In this document: positions 11,880 to 22,275 of the stretch, piece after piece
How positions within the stretch are numbered: position 1 is the stretch's first letter
Layout: every line of letters starts with the position of its first letter
Assembly (NCBI GenBank): GCA_022925895.1
Contig: JAKSYS010000107.1
Location: 55,557 to 119,556 of the forward strand
Reading direction: 5' to 3'
Length of the DNA stretch: 64,000 nt
DNA from: Fragilaria crotonensis
Taxonomy: Eukaryota > Bacillariophyta > Fragilariophyceae > Fragilariales > Fragilariaceae
Notes under the pieces: generated by a model
Seen by the model: only the letters and a program-made list of their open reading frames with translations
What the model was told of the DNA's origin: nothing
Databases searched by the model: none
Translations under genes and position numbers: made by a program

Positions 11880-13090
11880 AAATTGTGCTGGAGTTGTGCT
11901 GGAGATATAACAGGCTGTCCAATGCTGGTGAAGGGTGCAGGATCAGTGGATAGACCATACAACTCTGCCAAATCAACCCGATGTGAACTTGGTGTCTATG
12001 CAGCATCACTGATATTCCTATCTGTTGTTCTCCACTCAATATTTGGAAAATGTCATAAATGTATTTTTGATGGGTTGCATACCGACAGCAAATCTACAAT
12101 CAAGAATGTTGAAAAGTGACGGAGAGATCGATCCAGAAACGGCGACAGCCAAACAAAGCGGATTGCTTGTGTATTATTCAAGCAGAGACCTCAACACTTC
12201 GCCGATAGTTTCAACCAATCTGGGTGAAAGGCCACCATACTCAAACACAGTGTGGATCCCAATCTTGCAACGGGAAATGGAATACAAGGGTTGACCAGCT
12301 ACTAGTATCCGCATGGCGAAGACATTCTCAGCAATCTCAACGACATTCAGTTGAGTTCACTCAACTTTCACCAGAGAGGAATCGAGTTTCTATATCAGTT
12401 AATGGTATCCGTCAGGTCAGCCAGGTGGAACCGGCGTGTCTGCTGCGCCACCTGGTACCAAAGTAAGCTCTATCATTGCTTTGCACCAGTATATTCAATC
12501 ACGACGACAGCAATGGTCGGATAAAATATAGGATGGAATAGATTTGGAGCTCTTTGAAATTTGCCTTCGAACATTGCAACCTTGTGAGCAAATAGTAGCT
12601 CATCCAACATGTCCTTGAAGAATGCATTCAAAATCCTGACAAAGTGAAGGCACTGCATGACTTTGGTAAGCTCATGTCAGCACCAGCTGAATACCATCCA
12701 TTTTCCCGCTTTTGAAGGGTGGACTTATGGCTTGCTGGTTTAATGGAAAGGAGAACAAACCTGATGTCACAAAATTTCCAATTAAATTGCACGATTGCAT
12801 TAATTTGGCATTACGTGACCACTTGAACATCGGATGGTACAACGCAGTCAAAGGTTATATGAGCGTGGAGTGAAAGTCCTTAGCAGACCTTAGTCCATAT
12901 GGAGATGACCGAGAATTACGTCTAGGAACAGGGCTTAAGTGTATTTGGCCATCTTCATTGTTGGGCAATGTCACGCACGTTTGTGGAAAAGCAGAAATCA
13001 AGTTCTACACCACGGATCCAATGAGACTGAACTTCAAGCCATCAGGAGCTCGAGGCAGGGGATCAAGTTTACTGTGAGAGGCCTTTTGAA
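11880..13090 (+). pseudogene. Decayed RNase H-like repetitive ORF (retroelement-type remnant)
   Basis: No frame is open throughout, but plus-strand reading in shifting frames gives protein-like blocks. At 11883-12119 the frame carries GDITGCPMLVKGAGSVDRP, then STRCELGVYAASL, then HTDSKSTIKNVEK. This has the layout of an RNase H fold: a glycine/serine-rich first strand, a glutamate in a helix and an aspartate in DSKS. At 12728-13075 a second block reads MACWFNGKENKPDV, then LALRDHLNIGWYNAVKGYM. A TGA stands where tryptophan is expected, and open sequence (KSLADLSPYGDDRE and on) continues to about 13075. The IGW-x4-G motif followed by tryptophan is typical of the C-terminus of repetitive RNase H-type proteins in algal genomes (from memory of the family). 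It is probably a dead mobile-element fragment between ATPase copies 2 and 3. Confidence 0.4.
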
Positions 13091-13858
13091 TCAATAACCA
13101 GGAAAAGCACTGCTACAAGTCGACGATGGCTGACACCTTCTTGCCAGCCCTGTCGACTGTCGATGAGTCTAGTTAAATTGGCTATTTCTTGACGTCATTG
13201 TTGGTCGTGTGTACCGTCTACCGATACAGCTAGAAATATTCTGGGCCAAACGCATTCCTCACCACCTAATGGAATCCGTGGTACAGACATACCAGCAAAG
13301 GTCAATAGCGCCGAAGTCAAAATATGTTCACACATGACGCATTGGATTCGGGTAACGTCATGAAAATTTCATATTTGTAAAACGTGAAAGGTCAAACATC
13401 ATCATATGCATAGATTTGACTGCATGAGCTTCCGAAAACCCTTTAATCCGAAGGCTGTCGTGTCATACAGTACTTTGTACATGACCTCATGAAGTCATTT
13501 GCATCAATAACTCAACATTCCGTGAAAGACTGCACAGGCCATTTCGATTCGAATGCCCTTTCTGTCTAATGCAGTCTTGTGGTTATGTATCGAATGGGGT
13601 CACATGTCACATATATGTCATATGCAAATGCAGTCTTGTTTCTCGTATAGTGGGGGTAGAAAGCCTCCTGTCGCATCAGATGTTACAGGCGTCATCGACT
13701 CATGCACAACCAAAAGTATCCTAGTAGAAGTGCAGGTATGTCCTACTACTTGGTTTCGAGTATTTATGATAGGAGCTCCCAGCGTGCACCTTCAACCATT
13801 CTTTTGTTTCACCTCATAATATAGCACTCGATCCGGACAAATTCGAAGGGAAAAAAAG
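13091..13858. other. Intergenic region before ATPase copy 3
   Basis: No gene is supported. This is the upstream flank of copy 3. No clear similarity to the flanks of copies 1 and 2 was noticed beyond the last few dozen bases before the shared ATGGAGAAAATGGA coding start. Confidence 0.4.
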
Positions 13859-16800
13859 ATGAAAATGATGAATGCGAACAACGGCTCGATGGAGAAAATG
13901 GACGCGAACGCCAGCATTGACATCAGCGACCATGCAGTAGAGCATGAACAAAAGAATACATCCAATGCTGTGGAGAGGTGCAAGGAGTTGAATAATGTTG
14001 TTGATTGGTTTTCGCAGGCTACAAATGGCAAGGAGCGATTTGAAGTGGTCACGATTGAGGGTAATCCAGGGAAAAAGAAGTCGCAGCTTCTCTTGGAATT
14101 ACAAGATGAGTTAGACTCTCGTAACGCCCGTGTCATTCGTCTCAAGAATGATCGAATTGCATGTTCCCATCAAATGTCAGTAATTTTCGATTTTTATGAG
14201 CAGCTCGTTGAATTGTGCAAAAATGCACCAAACACGGATGACATCGTGGCGAGCATTCTCAACGAAATACCAAGGGGAGGAATTGATCTGATTGGGAATG
14301 CCTTTCCAGTAGTGTTTGACTTTCTTGGGATCGAGAGGCCTCCAGCGGCGCCACAGCACGGTGTCAGGACACCAAGACGGACCACACCACTTACTGACCA
14401 CTACTTCGAAGATTCGTGTTGCGATTTCATGCGCATATCAACTTCAAAGTTATTTCCAGTCGTCATCTTGTTCGAAGATTTTCATTGGGCTTGTCCAGAA
14501 TTGATTACGCGTGCCCAGGATATGCTGTCCCGTCTTGCGGCGGCCAAATGCCCCCTGTTGGTCTTGTTTGTTGACATCGGCTTCACAAACAGAGCCGTGG
14601 CCACTCTGTTGCACGCCATCTCAGATTTGTCAATTCCTGTTCATCAGGTCAAGCTAGACGATGACGGCTTTGAAAACTACACTCAATTGGTTAACCAAAA
14701 GATTGAGGATCTATCTGATGAGAGCACGACCGTTTTGAAGGTAGCATCACTGCTCGGAATTCGACTCAGACCCGCGTTGTTGGAAGAGGTTGTTTGTGCT
14801 CTTGATCAAATTGCTGACTTCGATCTCGCAACATCCTTCATCCTTAAGAACGATTGTTCAGAGAAGGATGTTGTCCAAATGGCTCTCAAGGAATTTACTG
14901 GCCACCATCTCATGGCGGAAGTTTCAGGTTTGTACCATTTTGTCGATGACACTGTGTACGACGCTGTTCTTAGCCTCTTGGACGCCGATCCCAACCAGGC
15001 GGAACTGTGTTACAAGGTGGGTCGAGTACTACATCACCTTAGCGCGAAGGACCCAAATCTGCTTCTACCATCCGTCATACATTTGAACTCTGCGAGTGGT
15101 ATTCTCCCTCGCAATAGCCAGCCCATTCTGGCGCAGCTCAATTTAGATGCTGCTAAACACGCCTTGCAAGTAACTTCCTTCAGTCTGGCTGTCGATTATG
15201 CAAGTCAGGGCCTTACAATTCTGGGGGACAATAAGTGGCAGACTGACTACGCACTTTCCTTGGATTTGACGACAGCATTGGCAGATATGGCCCTGACAGA
15301 CAAGAACTACATTGAGTGCAAGGTTGCTATTGATGACGTTGTACGTAATGCAAGATCAGTCGAAGATAAATTGCCAGTGTACTACATTCTGGTGGATTCT
15401 CTTCGAGAGCAAAGTCGCTACAGTGAGGCCATCAAGATCGGGATGCAAATTCTTCACTTGCTCGGAGAGAAGACGAAGTACAACCGCTCGCAGATTGTGG
15501 GAAAATGTCGAGTTTTACTAAAGAAGACTGCCGCCGGCATGAGTGAGCATCCGCAGATAAGCGATGCGTCGAAGCTTGCGGTATGCAAACTCCTCCACCA
15601 ACTCGGCGAAATGGCTTGGATAGACGATGATTGGGACCTTGCACTCCAGTTTCTGTGTCGCATTGCGCAGATATCGCTCAAGTATGGCCCCAGTCAATAC
15701 TCTGCACTTGGTTTCGCAGCTCTTGGCGTAGGCCTTCGTTTGAGTGACTATCTTGAAGAATCAGACCTTGCAGGCCCACTTGCCCTCGCATTGGACGAGA
15801 GGTTTGAAAGTCCATCGGCCGTGCTAACTGGCGCGGTTGTGTATAACTTCATTGACCACTGGAACCATCCCTATGGCGCCGATGTAGATTGGCTGAAGAG
15901 TGCCTATTGGACCGCTCGAACTAAAGGAAACCTTGACACCGCAATTTTTTCTGCGAGCCTTGAACTGTCTCTTCGGCATTTGAGCGGAGAGCCATTGGGA
16001 GATCTCAATTTGAAGTTTGAAGCTATTGTCAAGGATGCAACAATGTACGGAGAGAGGCTGTCACTCATGAAAATCCTTCCTGAATATCAATTCCAACTCA
16101 ACATGACGGGGACAGCTCGCGACGTCGAGGTTCTCTCTGGCTCGGCCATGAAAGAGGAAAGCTATTTCGCGGAATGCGCGGAACTGAACTTGCCACTCGA
16201 CGTGTTTTATTTTCAAAAAATGAAACTCGCCTTCTACTTTGGCAGCTTCGTCAAAGCGAACGTTACAAGGAATATTTCTTGCAGTATGCTCACGGGCGGT
16301 GGCATATGAGAGCGAACGTACCCACTGCTGTTTTGTTTGGCGCGCTCATCGCAATTGAAATGTTCAAGTCTTCTTCAAAGAAGGCGTTTCTTCAAGAAGC
16401 CAAGAAAGATCTCCAGAGAATGCGAAAGTGGGAGAAGCGAGGCTGCACGAATGTCAGCCACATGGCGCTATTGTTGGAAGCCGAAATTGCTGCGGCAACT
16501 CGTTCCCCAGTCGCATTGGTACTATTCCAAAAAGCAATCGAATCTGCCACTGAAGCCGATTACGTGCAAGGTCGAGCGTTGGCAAATGAACGAGCTGCCG
16601 TGAATTGCCTGTTCGAAAGCAATACGGCATCGGCCGGTGATTTCATGGTGGAAGCGTCTCGCATGTACAAGCGATGGGGTGCGAGTGCCAAGGTGACCCA
16701 AATCAATTCCAAGTATCCTTATCTTTTCTACGATCAGAATTCGGCAGTATCATCGTACAAATCAAATCGACAGAAACGATCGCAAGGGGGGCATAGTAGT

Positions 16801-16896
16801 CTTCGCACCGCCTCCATGTCATCAGGCAGTGACGGAGGACAAGCTTCAGAAACTGCTGCCAGCTTCACGATGAAGGCCCGTTGCGTGGATGAGTAG
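13859..16896 (+). pseudogene. STAND/AAA_16-like ATPase with TPR-like C-terminus, tandem copy 3 (one frameshift)
   Basis: Third paralogue. It is open from 13859 to a stop at 16309 (816 residues in one frame). A single missing base at about 16261-16264 (GCGAACGTTACAAGG against GCGAATGAATACAAGG in copy 2) shifts the frame. The homologous reading then continues in the next frame to 16896. The P-loop position reads GNPGKKKS, again lacking the glycine before lysine, while the Walker B strand is kept (FPVVILFEDFHWACPE). The TPR-like C-terminal half is conserved. Two stretches are identical to copy 2 but not copy 1, suggesting gene conversion. If the indel is a sequence error, the intact protein would be about 1000 residues. 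The gene is convergent with the coiled-coil gene at 17156-17641, with about 260 bases between the stops. Confidence 0.7.
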
Positions 16897-17155
16897 CTGA
16901 TGCTTGACATATACGTGGGGGTGGAGTAAGGATGATCCAGAGGCATTTCCATAGTCGCATTTCTTCACCCAACCGCAATAAATGAAGCGTCGTGTCCATG
17001 AAACGAAATCCAGAATTGAGTTTAGTTCGTTTACTACTTTAGGTTATCTGACAATATACATAGGTAATGAAACTGTGGTCTGATAATGAGACAATAGCGT
17101 TGGATTGAGTGTCTTTCAGTGTTCAGGGTTCTTCTGTACTCCAGTAGATACGCGA

Positions 17156-17641
17156 TCATTGGTGTGTTACTTCTGATACAACACTTGCGTCGTCACTGCC
17201 AAAGGAAAAATCACGGGGAACACACGCGGCTTGCATCTCCATCAACTGCCGACGTAATAACTCGATCTCACGTTTTTGTCGATAGATGATTCTATCCTTC
17301 CTGCAACATTGAATGCACGATGCACCGAACGATTCTTCGGAGGATGACACGGAAATCGTTGTTGGCATTGTGGTTGTAGTGTTCTTTTTTGTGTCAATGC
17401 TGTTGCTACTGACATCGTGTTCCATCAAGGTCTTGATTCGTTCTCGTTGTAGTATCAATTGTCGTTTGGACTTCTCTAGGTCTAATCGAGCCATCTCCTG
17501 TTCAATCATGCTCCGTTCTAGCTCCAAGTCCTGTCGGGAAAGACGTTGCTGTTTCTCCATTTCAACTACCGGTATGTTGGGAAAATGAAGGGAGTTTGGG
17601 AACAAATGTAGCACGACCTGATGTCTATGACTATGACCCAT
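17156..17641 (-). CDS. Small coiled-coil protein, convergent partner of the ATPase unit
   Basis: ORF of 161 residues; a methionine at residue 27 (MEKQQRLSRQDLELERS) could also be the start. Residues about 27-70 and 113-137 are strongly charged and heptad-like (for example DLELERSMIEQEMARLDLEK and KREIELLRRQLMEMQ), which indicates coiled coils. A CIQCC cysteine cluster lies between them and an acidic tail ends the protein. No catalytic motif is visible. It faces ATPase copy 3 tail to tail, and relics of the same gene lie in the same place after ATPase copies 1 and 2. The ancestral unit was therefore a gene pair, although a shared function is only an inference. Product unknown; possibly a dimerising adaptor or a bZIP-like relative without a clear basic region. 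Confidence 0.55.
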   Translation of the reverse strand: MGHSHRHQVVLHLFPNSLHFPNIPVVEMEKQQRLSRQDLELERSMIEQEMARLDLEKSKRQLILQRERIKTLMEHDVSSNSIDTKKNTTTTMPTTISVSSSEESFGASCIQCCRKDRIIYRQKREIELLRRQLMEMQAACVPRDFSFGSDDASVVSEVTHQ

Positions 17642-18056
17642 GAATTATGACCTTTGGCAGCTTCTTCGTTGCACACACGATCCATACTATTATGCGCAGG
17701 TTTTCCTTACGTCATTTTAGCAGATGACCGGGAACGACGACGGATGGAAAACTCAAAACAGGCTTCAAGAGAACCTTCGACGCATTGCTTGTCTTCTGCA
17801 GAACCGGAAAAATGGTGCCATTCAGTGATCGCATGCAGTATAATTGGTATCTGCACTCGACTACAGTGCATGACATAGACTATCCGGTATATCTAGTCAC
17901 GTACTACATAGTGAGCTAAAGAAGGCTCATCATGCTTCCTTACTTGATGTTTAAGCTGCTTTAACCATTGTGATGCAACCCATGAATTCGAGATCATGGA
18001 TATAGATAGCTATTGAAAACAACATTTCTAGCAGAAATGCTACAAACGAAGTTTAA
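17642..18056. other. Spacer between two minus-strand coiled-coil genes
   Basis: No gene is supported. The part near 17690-17760 faintly resembles 9915-9975 after copy 2, so the duplicated unit may extend into it. Confidence 0.35.
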
Positions 18057-18746
18057 TCAAGCACACCTTGCTGTAGGTTCCAGGGTTTCTGGAGGCGACA
18101 TTAGCGTTACGTTGGATCCGTAGATTGCACCGGGTGCTCTCGGGTGCTCGTGTTCCATCAATAGTGATTCCAACACATCCAAGCTTCTCTTGGAAAGCAC
18201 TAGCCTGTGGTGCCCCGAAGTCGTTTGCTGATTTCGCAGTTTTTGTGTGGTCAAAGCTAGCAGCTGTTTCGTTTCCCTTTTGACTTTTAGCGTGTCCTCG
18301 ATCATTGTTCTAATGTCTTCGTCAAGGTGATACAACCGTGAATGTAACACATACCTGACTGTTTTGGCGTCTATGGCGGCAACCAATTCGGTATCAACGT
18401 ATTCATCCAGAAATTCATCGTATTGACTGCTGATTTCGGACTCTATCTTTTCCAATACATTTATTTCTTCACGTAAATTTTGAATCAGCTGTTGCATGAT
18501 TGCGATGCGATTCAGGGCTGCTTCCGTCCGGACTGATAGCTTTTGTGAGTCTCGTCGTTGTATCCAATATATTTGATTTTCGCTGGATGACGTGAACTTG
18601 ACCCGTTTATGTTCGTGGTTATTCGATTTGGGCGATGACATTGAACGCTGACAGTGCGACACTGGAGGCGCACAGCATGGAATGTACGAGCAGCGAGGAA
18701 ACACGGTTGTAGATGAATAGTCAGGTTCGAAAAGAAAATGAAGCAT
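18057..18746 (-). CDS. Hypothetical coiled-coil protein (229 aa)
   Basis: ORF of 229 residues. The second methionine, residue 36 (MSSPKSNNHEHKRVKF, base 18641), is a likely alternative start because the preceding part is cysteine-rich and unlike a conserved N-terminus. Residues about 70-170 are helical and charged with heptad spacing (ALNRIAIMQQLIQNLREEI, IDAKTVRYVLHSRLYHLDED), predicting a coiled coil. A basic patch (KSNNHEHKRVKF) precedes it. No enzyme motif is visible and the function is unknown. Decayed duplicates lie at about 19640-20200 and 20585-20740, so the locus has duplicated locally, as the neighbouring ATPase unit has. Confidence 0.5.
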   Translation of the reverse strand: MLHFLFEPDYSSTTVFPRCSYIPCCAPPVSHCQRSMSSPKSNNHEHKRVKFTSSSENQIYWIQRRDSQKLSVRTEAALNRIAIMQQLIQNLREEINVLEKIESEISSQYDEFLDEYVDTELVAAIDAKTVRYVLHSRLYHLDEDIRTMIEDTLKVKRETKQLLALTTQKLRNQQTTSGHHRLVLSKRSLDVLESLLMEHEHPRAPGAIYGSNVTLMSPPETLEPTARCA

Positions 18747-19639
18747 TGTATCGCTGATTTAGCGTCTCAGACGAACGTTTCAGGGTAGGAATGAAGAATG
18801 TGGCAAACCTGCCAATGGAAAAGTAGATAAACTCAAAGAGGTGAAGTACTTCGACCGAGGCATCGTGTGGCGTTCGTTGAAGGTCACAAGACCTATCTGA
18901 AATAACTAGAGAGCATTGGGGTTTGCGGATTGTCATAAGTACGCGATACGACTATACTGGCTTAAGCTGTCCAACGCGTTTCTCACCTTCGAATAAATTC
19001 GAGTAGACATTTAGGTCGTTCGACATGTCAAGTGCTAAACAAGCAACCAGTATTTGACAGGCATCGTTAAGATATACTCCGAGTACTCTAATGGACGTTC
19101 TACTCCAATAATTGATTTATGTACTGTATTACTCCGAGTACCACTCTGCAATCATTGTGAGGTGTGTCGAAACCACGAAATTTCGAGTGGGTTCAAACAA
19201 AATTTGAGTGCGAAAAACTGCTTGCTGGCGTAGGTCTACTACTAGCTAGTATATGCTGCCTGTGATGTACGCATTATACAGAGTCTAACAACTAACAACC
19301 GTAGTCTTCGGTCATCGTAATGCTCCGTCAGAGTACTACAGTACGTGGGTACGTACACCGTACACAGTCCGAGCATTGGTACTGCCAACTCCAGTACGGG
19401 TAGGTCGCTATGCGGTTTCCTCTACAAAACTGTACAACTGCTTTGTTCAAGATGAGTATGCACTCAAGGAAAGAAACAGACCTGATATACTGAGAGTACT
19501 GTTGTACTGTTTTCTATTTTTCAAGTTTTCGTATAATGAAAAAATGGAAAAGCAGCGTTGCGTGCTTGATTCCGTTGTCGAGACGTGATGCCATCCATTG
19601 CGGGGGGCTGTTTCGCCGTTCCCTCTCGAACTGTTTCCA
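18747..19639. other. Intergenic region with GTAC/ACTCCGAGTA words
   Basis: No gene is supported. The stretch from about 19060 to 19400 is crowded with short palindromic words such as ACTCCGAGTA, AGTACTACAGTACGT and GTACGTACACC. This is typical of the intergenic DNA elsewhere in the window. Confidence 0.4.
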
Positions 19640-20200
19640 TGACCGCTGTCAAGATGATACAACCGCGCATCCGCCACAGTCCGGACTTGTTTTGTCCCGA
19701 CCAGCAATCAATTCGGCTGCGTTAGTGCATTCATCCGGCTCTTTCGTCTTTCGTCGCATCGAATGTTGAGGTCGGAGTTGATCTTTCCCAATCCATCAGC
19801 AACTGTTTGATGACAGCTTTTTTCGAGTCTCGTCGTTCATTCCAAAATCATTGATTTCCCTGGAACTGTAAGAGAACTGGACCTATTTATGCTGGCGATG
19901 ATTATGATTGGGACGATGTGCCCAAGCGAAGCTACAGGCGCGGTGCATGGAGTGAATGTGCTGCAAGGAAACGTGGTCGTCGATCAATCGTTGGACTCGA
20001 ACAGGCAGTGACGGAGGGATGGCTTCTCTGATCCTCTGAGATGAAGTTAGCCGTGTGAAAAGGACGTAAACTTGACATGCAGTGCTAGTCGGTTGCATAT
20101 TCCCGGTTCTTCATGTAACGAATGGTCGGAGGAATCACGAGGCATTCGTTGAAGGGTCGAGGGTGTCTTATGCTAGTTGCTACTGCAGATAGTGACTGTA
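19640..20200 (-). pseudogene. Decayed copy of the 229-aa coiled-coil gene
   Basis: Aligns by eye with 18310-18905 in the same orientation. Landmarks are GTCAAGATGATACAACCG (intact: GTCAAGGTGATACAACCG), GTGCATTCATCCGG (GTATTCATCCAG), GAGTCTCGTCGTTCATTCCA (GAGTCTCGTCGTTGTATCCA), ACCTATTTATGCTGGCGAT (ACCCGTTTATGTTCGTGG) and GCATTCGTTGAAGGGTC (GCGTTCGTTGAAGGTC). Indels break the frame. The copied segment therefore includes the gene and about 150 bases of its upstream flank. Confidence 0.55.
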
Positions 20201-20584
20201 CGATGTCTTCTGAGCGGGCAAGCTTTGCTGACGGTAGTGGTGAACAATATAATACCAACTGGTACGTGATTATCTCATTCGCATTTAGTGCAGCAATAAA
20301 CGACGATGACCCGAAATGGGGATATTAACGCCGCCATTCTCCTTCTGCAGTTCAACTAGTAACTGCCATCATTTTAAACTATGCCATTTCTCAGACGAAA
20401 CTAGGGAAGTGTGAACCATCGGATGTATCAACTAAAAACAGTCAATTGCTGAATCCTCGAAACACAACTGTGCCCTCCTAGCGTGCCGCACTCAATCACA
20501 ATTTCGACTGATAAATGACTGGCAAGACTGCGTCTAACCACATTAGCATTAGTAGCAACATGACTACTGGAAACGTATTGCAAA

Positions 20585-20740
20585 GTGTATCATGCACACC
20601 TTGCTGTACGTTCGTTTGCTGATTCTGGGAACGAAATGTGTGCTCGTGTCCTTAATCCTTCACTTTCAAAAGCGGATCTTACTTGCATCATAAACAAGTT
20701 CTTCAAGTCTGATATTCTCTTGGAAAATGCCAAGTTGTTG
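20585..20740 (-). pseudogene. Short second relic of the 229-aa gene (3' end)
   Basis: The segment begins with GCACACCTTGCTGTA, identical to the 3' end of the intact gene at 18061. It continues with TTTGCTGATT, TGCTCGTGT and CTCTTGGAAA words in similar order. It is short and internally deleted, so the call is tentative. Confidence 0.35.
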
Positions 20741-21606
20741 TTCTCCTTCGCAAAAAAAAAAAAACCGAATATCTATTTTACGTGCTGCCGCTGTTCCGGA
20801 CGAAGACGGAACTCGACTCACACGGATGACCGCTACCCTGGGGTACAGTAGAGGCCACCATAATTGTTTTCTGTTACTGCAGTACTGTCGTACTGAAATT
20901 GTGCCAAATAATGCTGCATGGAGTCGTCGTATCATAGGGAGGGTGACTGTAGTGCGGGAAAAACCTTGGATCATTGAACTTAGTTGCCGTAGGTTTAGTT
21001 GTCGCAGTGTACGTCGGTAGCATGTAGAGCACCACCATATGGTGCGTAGCGGTATACTCGGAGGATCGGGTCACTCCAACTTTCGTTCGGAATTTGGTAG
21101 CGGTGTGTTCGGTCATTTGAAACGCCAAAGGGCGCGTAGCGGAAAGGTGTTGGGTCATGGAACTGGGTGGAGTCACCCCAATAGTCATATCGGATTTCGT
21201 CACAGTACTTCGGTCAGCAGTAAAATAGGTCACGGTGCTGGAATGGATACCAGCAATCGGTCAGGTCCTTCGTCGCTGATGGTGTTGAATCAAGCAAAAT
21301 TCGGGGATAGACAGCGTAGAAACAATACCGGTTTCTACATGAGGAAAAAATCGATCCACGTCGCACATCTGATGATACCTCAAGCGCTGCAACCGCTCCA
21401 TACGCGTTGATGCCAATTGCACCACAATCATTCTCAAGCATATTGGTGTTGATACTTGTAGACGAGAGGTCGGGGGAAGGCTGTAGCGCCATCCGTTGAC
21501 TTGACTTTGTTGTGCTCTAAGTTGCGTAGAAAACGTACCAGAACTCACGTAGAAACAACCACTTACTTGGCAAAAACTCCTCGGAAAAAATTCTAGACCT
21601 ACGATA
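20741..21606. other. Intergenic region left of retroelement 1
   Basis: No gene is supported. About 21000-21240 contains an irregular recurrence of GTAGCGG and GGGTCA/GGTCA words, which keeps both strands open over 119-123 codons (T-rich on the minus strand). That openness looks like a product of the periodic composition and not of a gene. Confidence 0.4.
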
Positions 21607-21751
21607 TGAGTAAAAGTGCATGTGCTAGGATGTTACGATGACGGTACACCCGTACGACGGTAGTTTGTATGGGACGATAACCCTTTAGTCGCTCACTAAT
21701 TTCGATTAGCAATACGTTACGCCTTCGACTTCGTCCGATCATATTCAATCA
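21607..21751 (+). repeat. 5' LTR of retroelement 1 (145 bp)
   Basis: Starts TGAGTAAAAG and ends ATTCAATCA, with the TG...CA termini expected of LTRs. It is identical over its full length to the copy at 28030-28174. Confidence 0.95.
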
Positions 21752-22275
21752 GTTTATCAGACCCAGAGCACCAATCACGACCATTGGAAGCGACGGGATT
21801 GCCATCGCGACGTCATTGTCGTGAGCCACGAAGAGGGCGGCTCGGGCCGACTTTCCACCCCATTCCTTCGCCTCACTCTGACACTAGACACATGGTGCCG
21901 GCTTGGATTATGCCGCAAAATAGTATCCCTCATCAGTGACCCATAGTGTGATGATGGATCACATGGCCTCGGTGAGGCGTCCATTGTGTTTCATTCCATG
22001 GATGCAACCTGACACCTGGACATTAGTCACGGTCAAATTGGGAATCGACTACCCAACGAATCAACAGCCCGAAATTATCCATCCCGGGTTTTCCCAACGC
22101 AAGATGGGACCGGTTCAACGGAACACAACGGAATATATAATTTCCAAGAGTACAATAACTGCACGTAGCACGGGTCAACGCATGCGCTCCGTTGAGATAA
22201 GAGCGACTCATGCGCCCCATCCACACAATCTTTCGATCTCGTCCGACCGGAAATCTTTAAAGGAAAACGAACACC

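Noticed and set aside
21039-21410. 123-codon plus-strand ORF, with a 119-codon ORF opposite
   Set aside because: Openness on both strands comes from recurring GTAGCGG/GGTCA words. The protein sequences are low in complexity and match no family.
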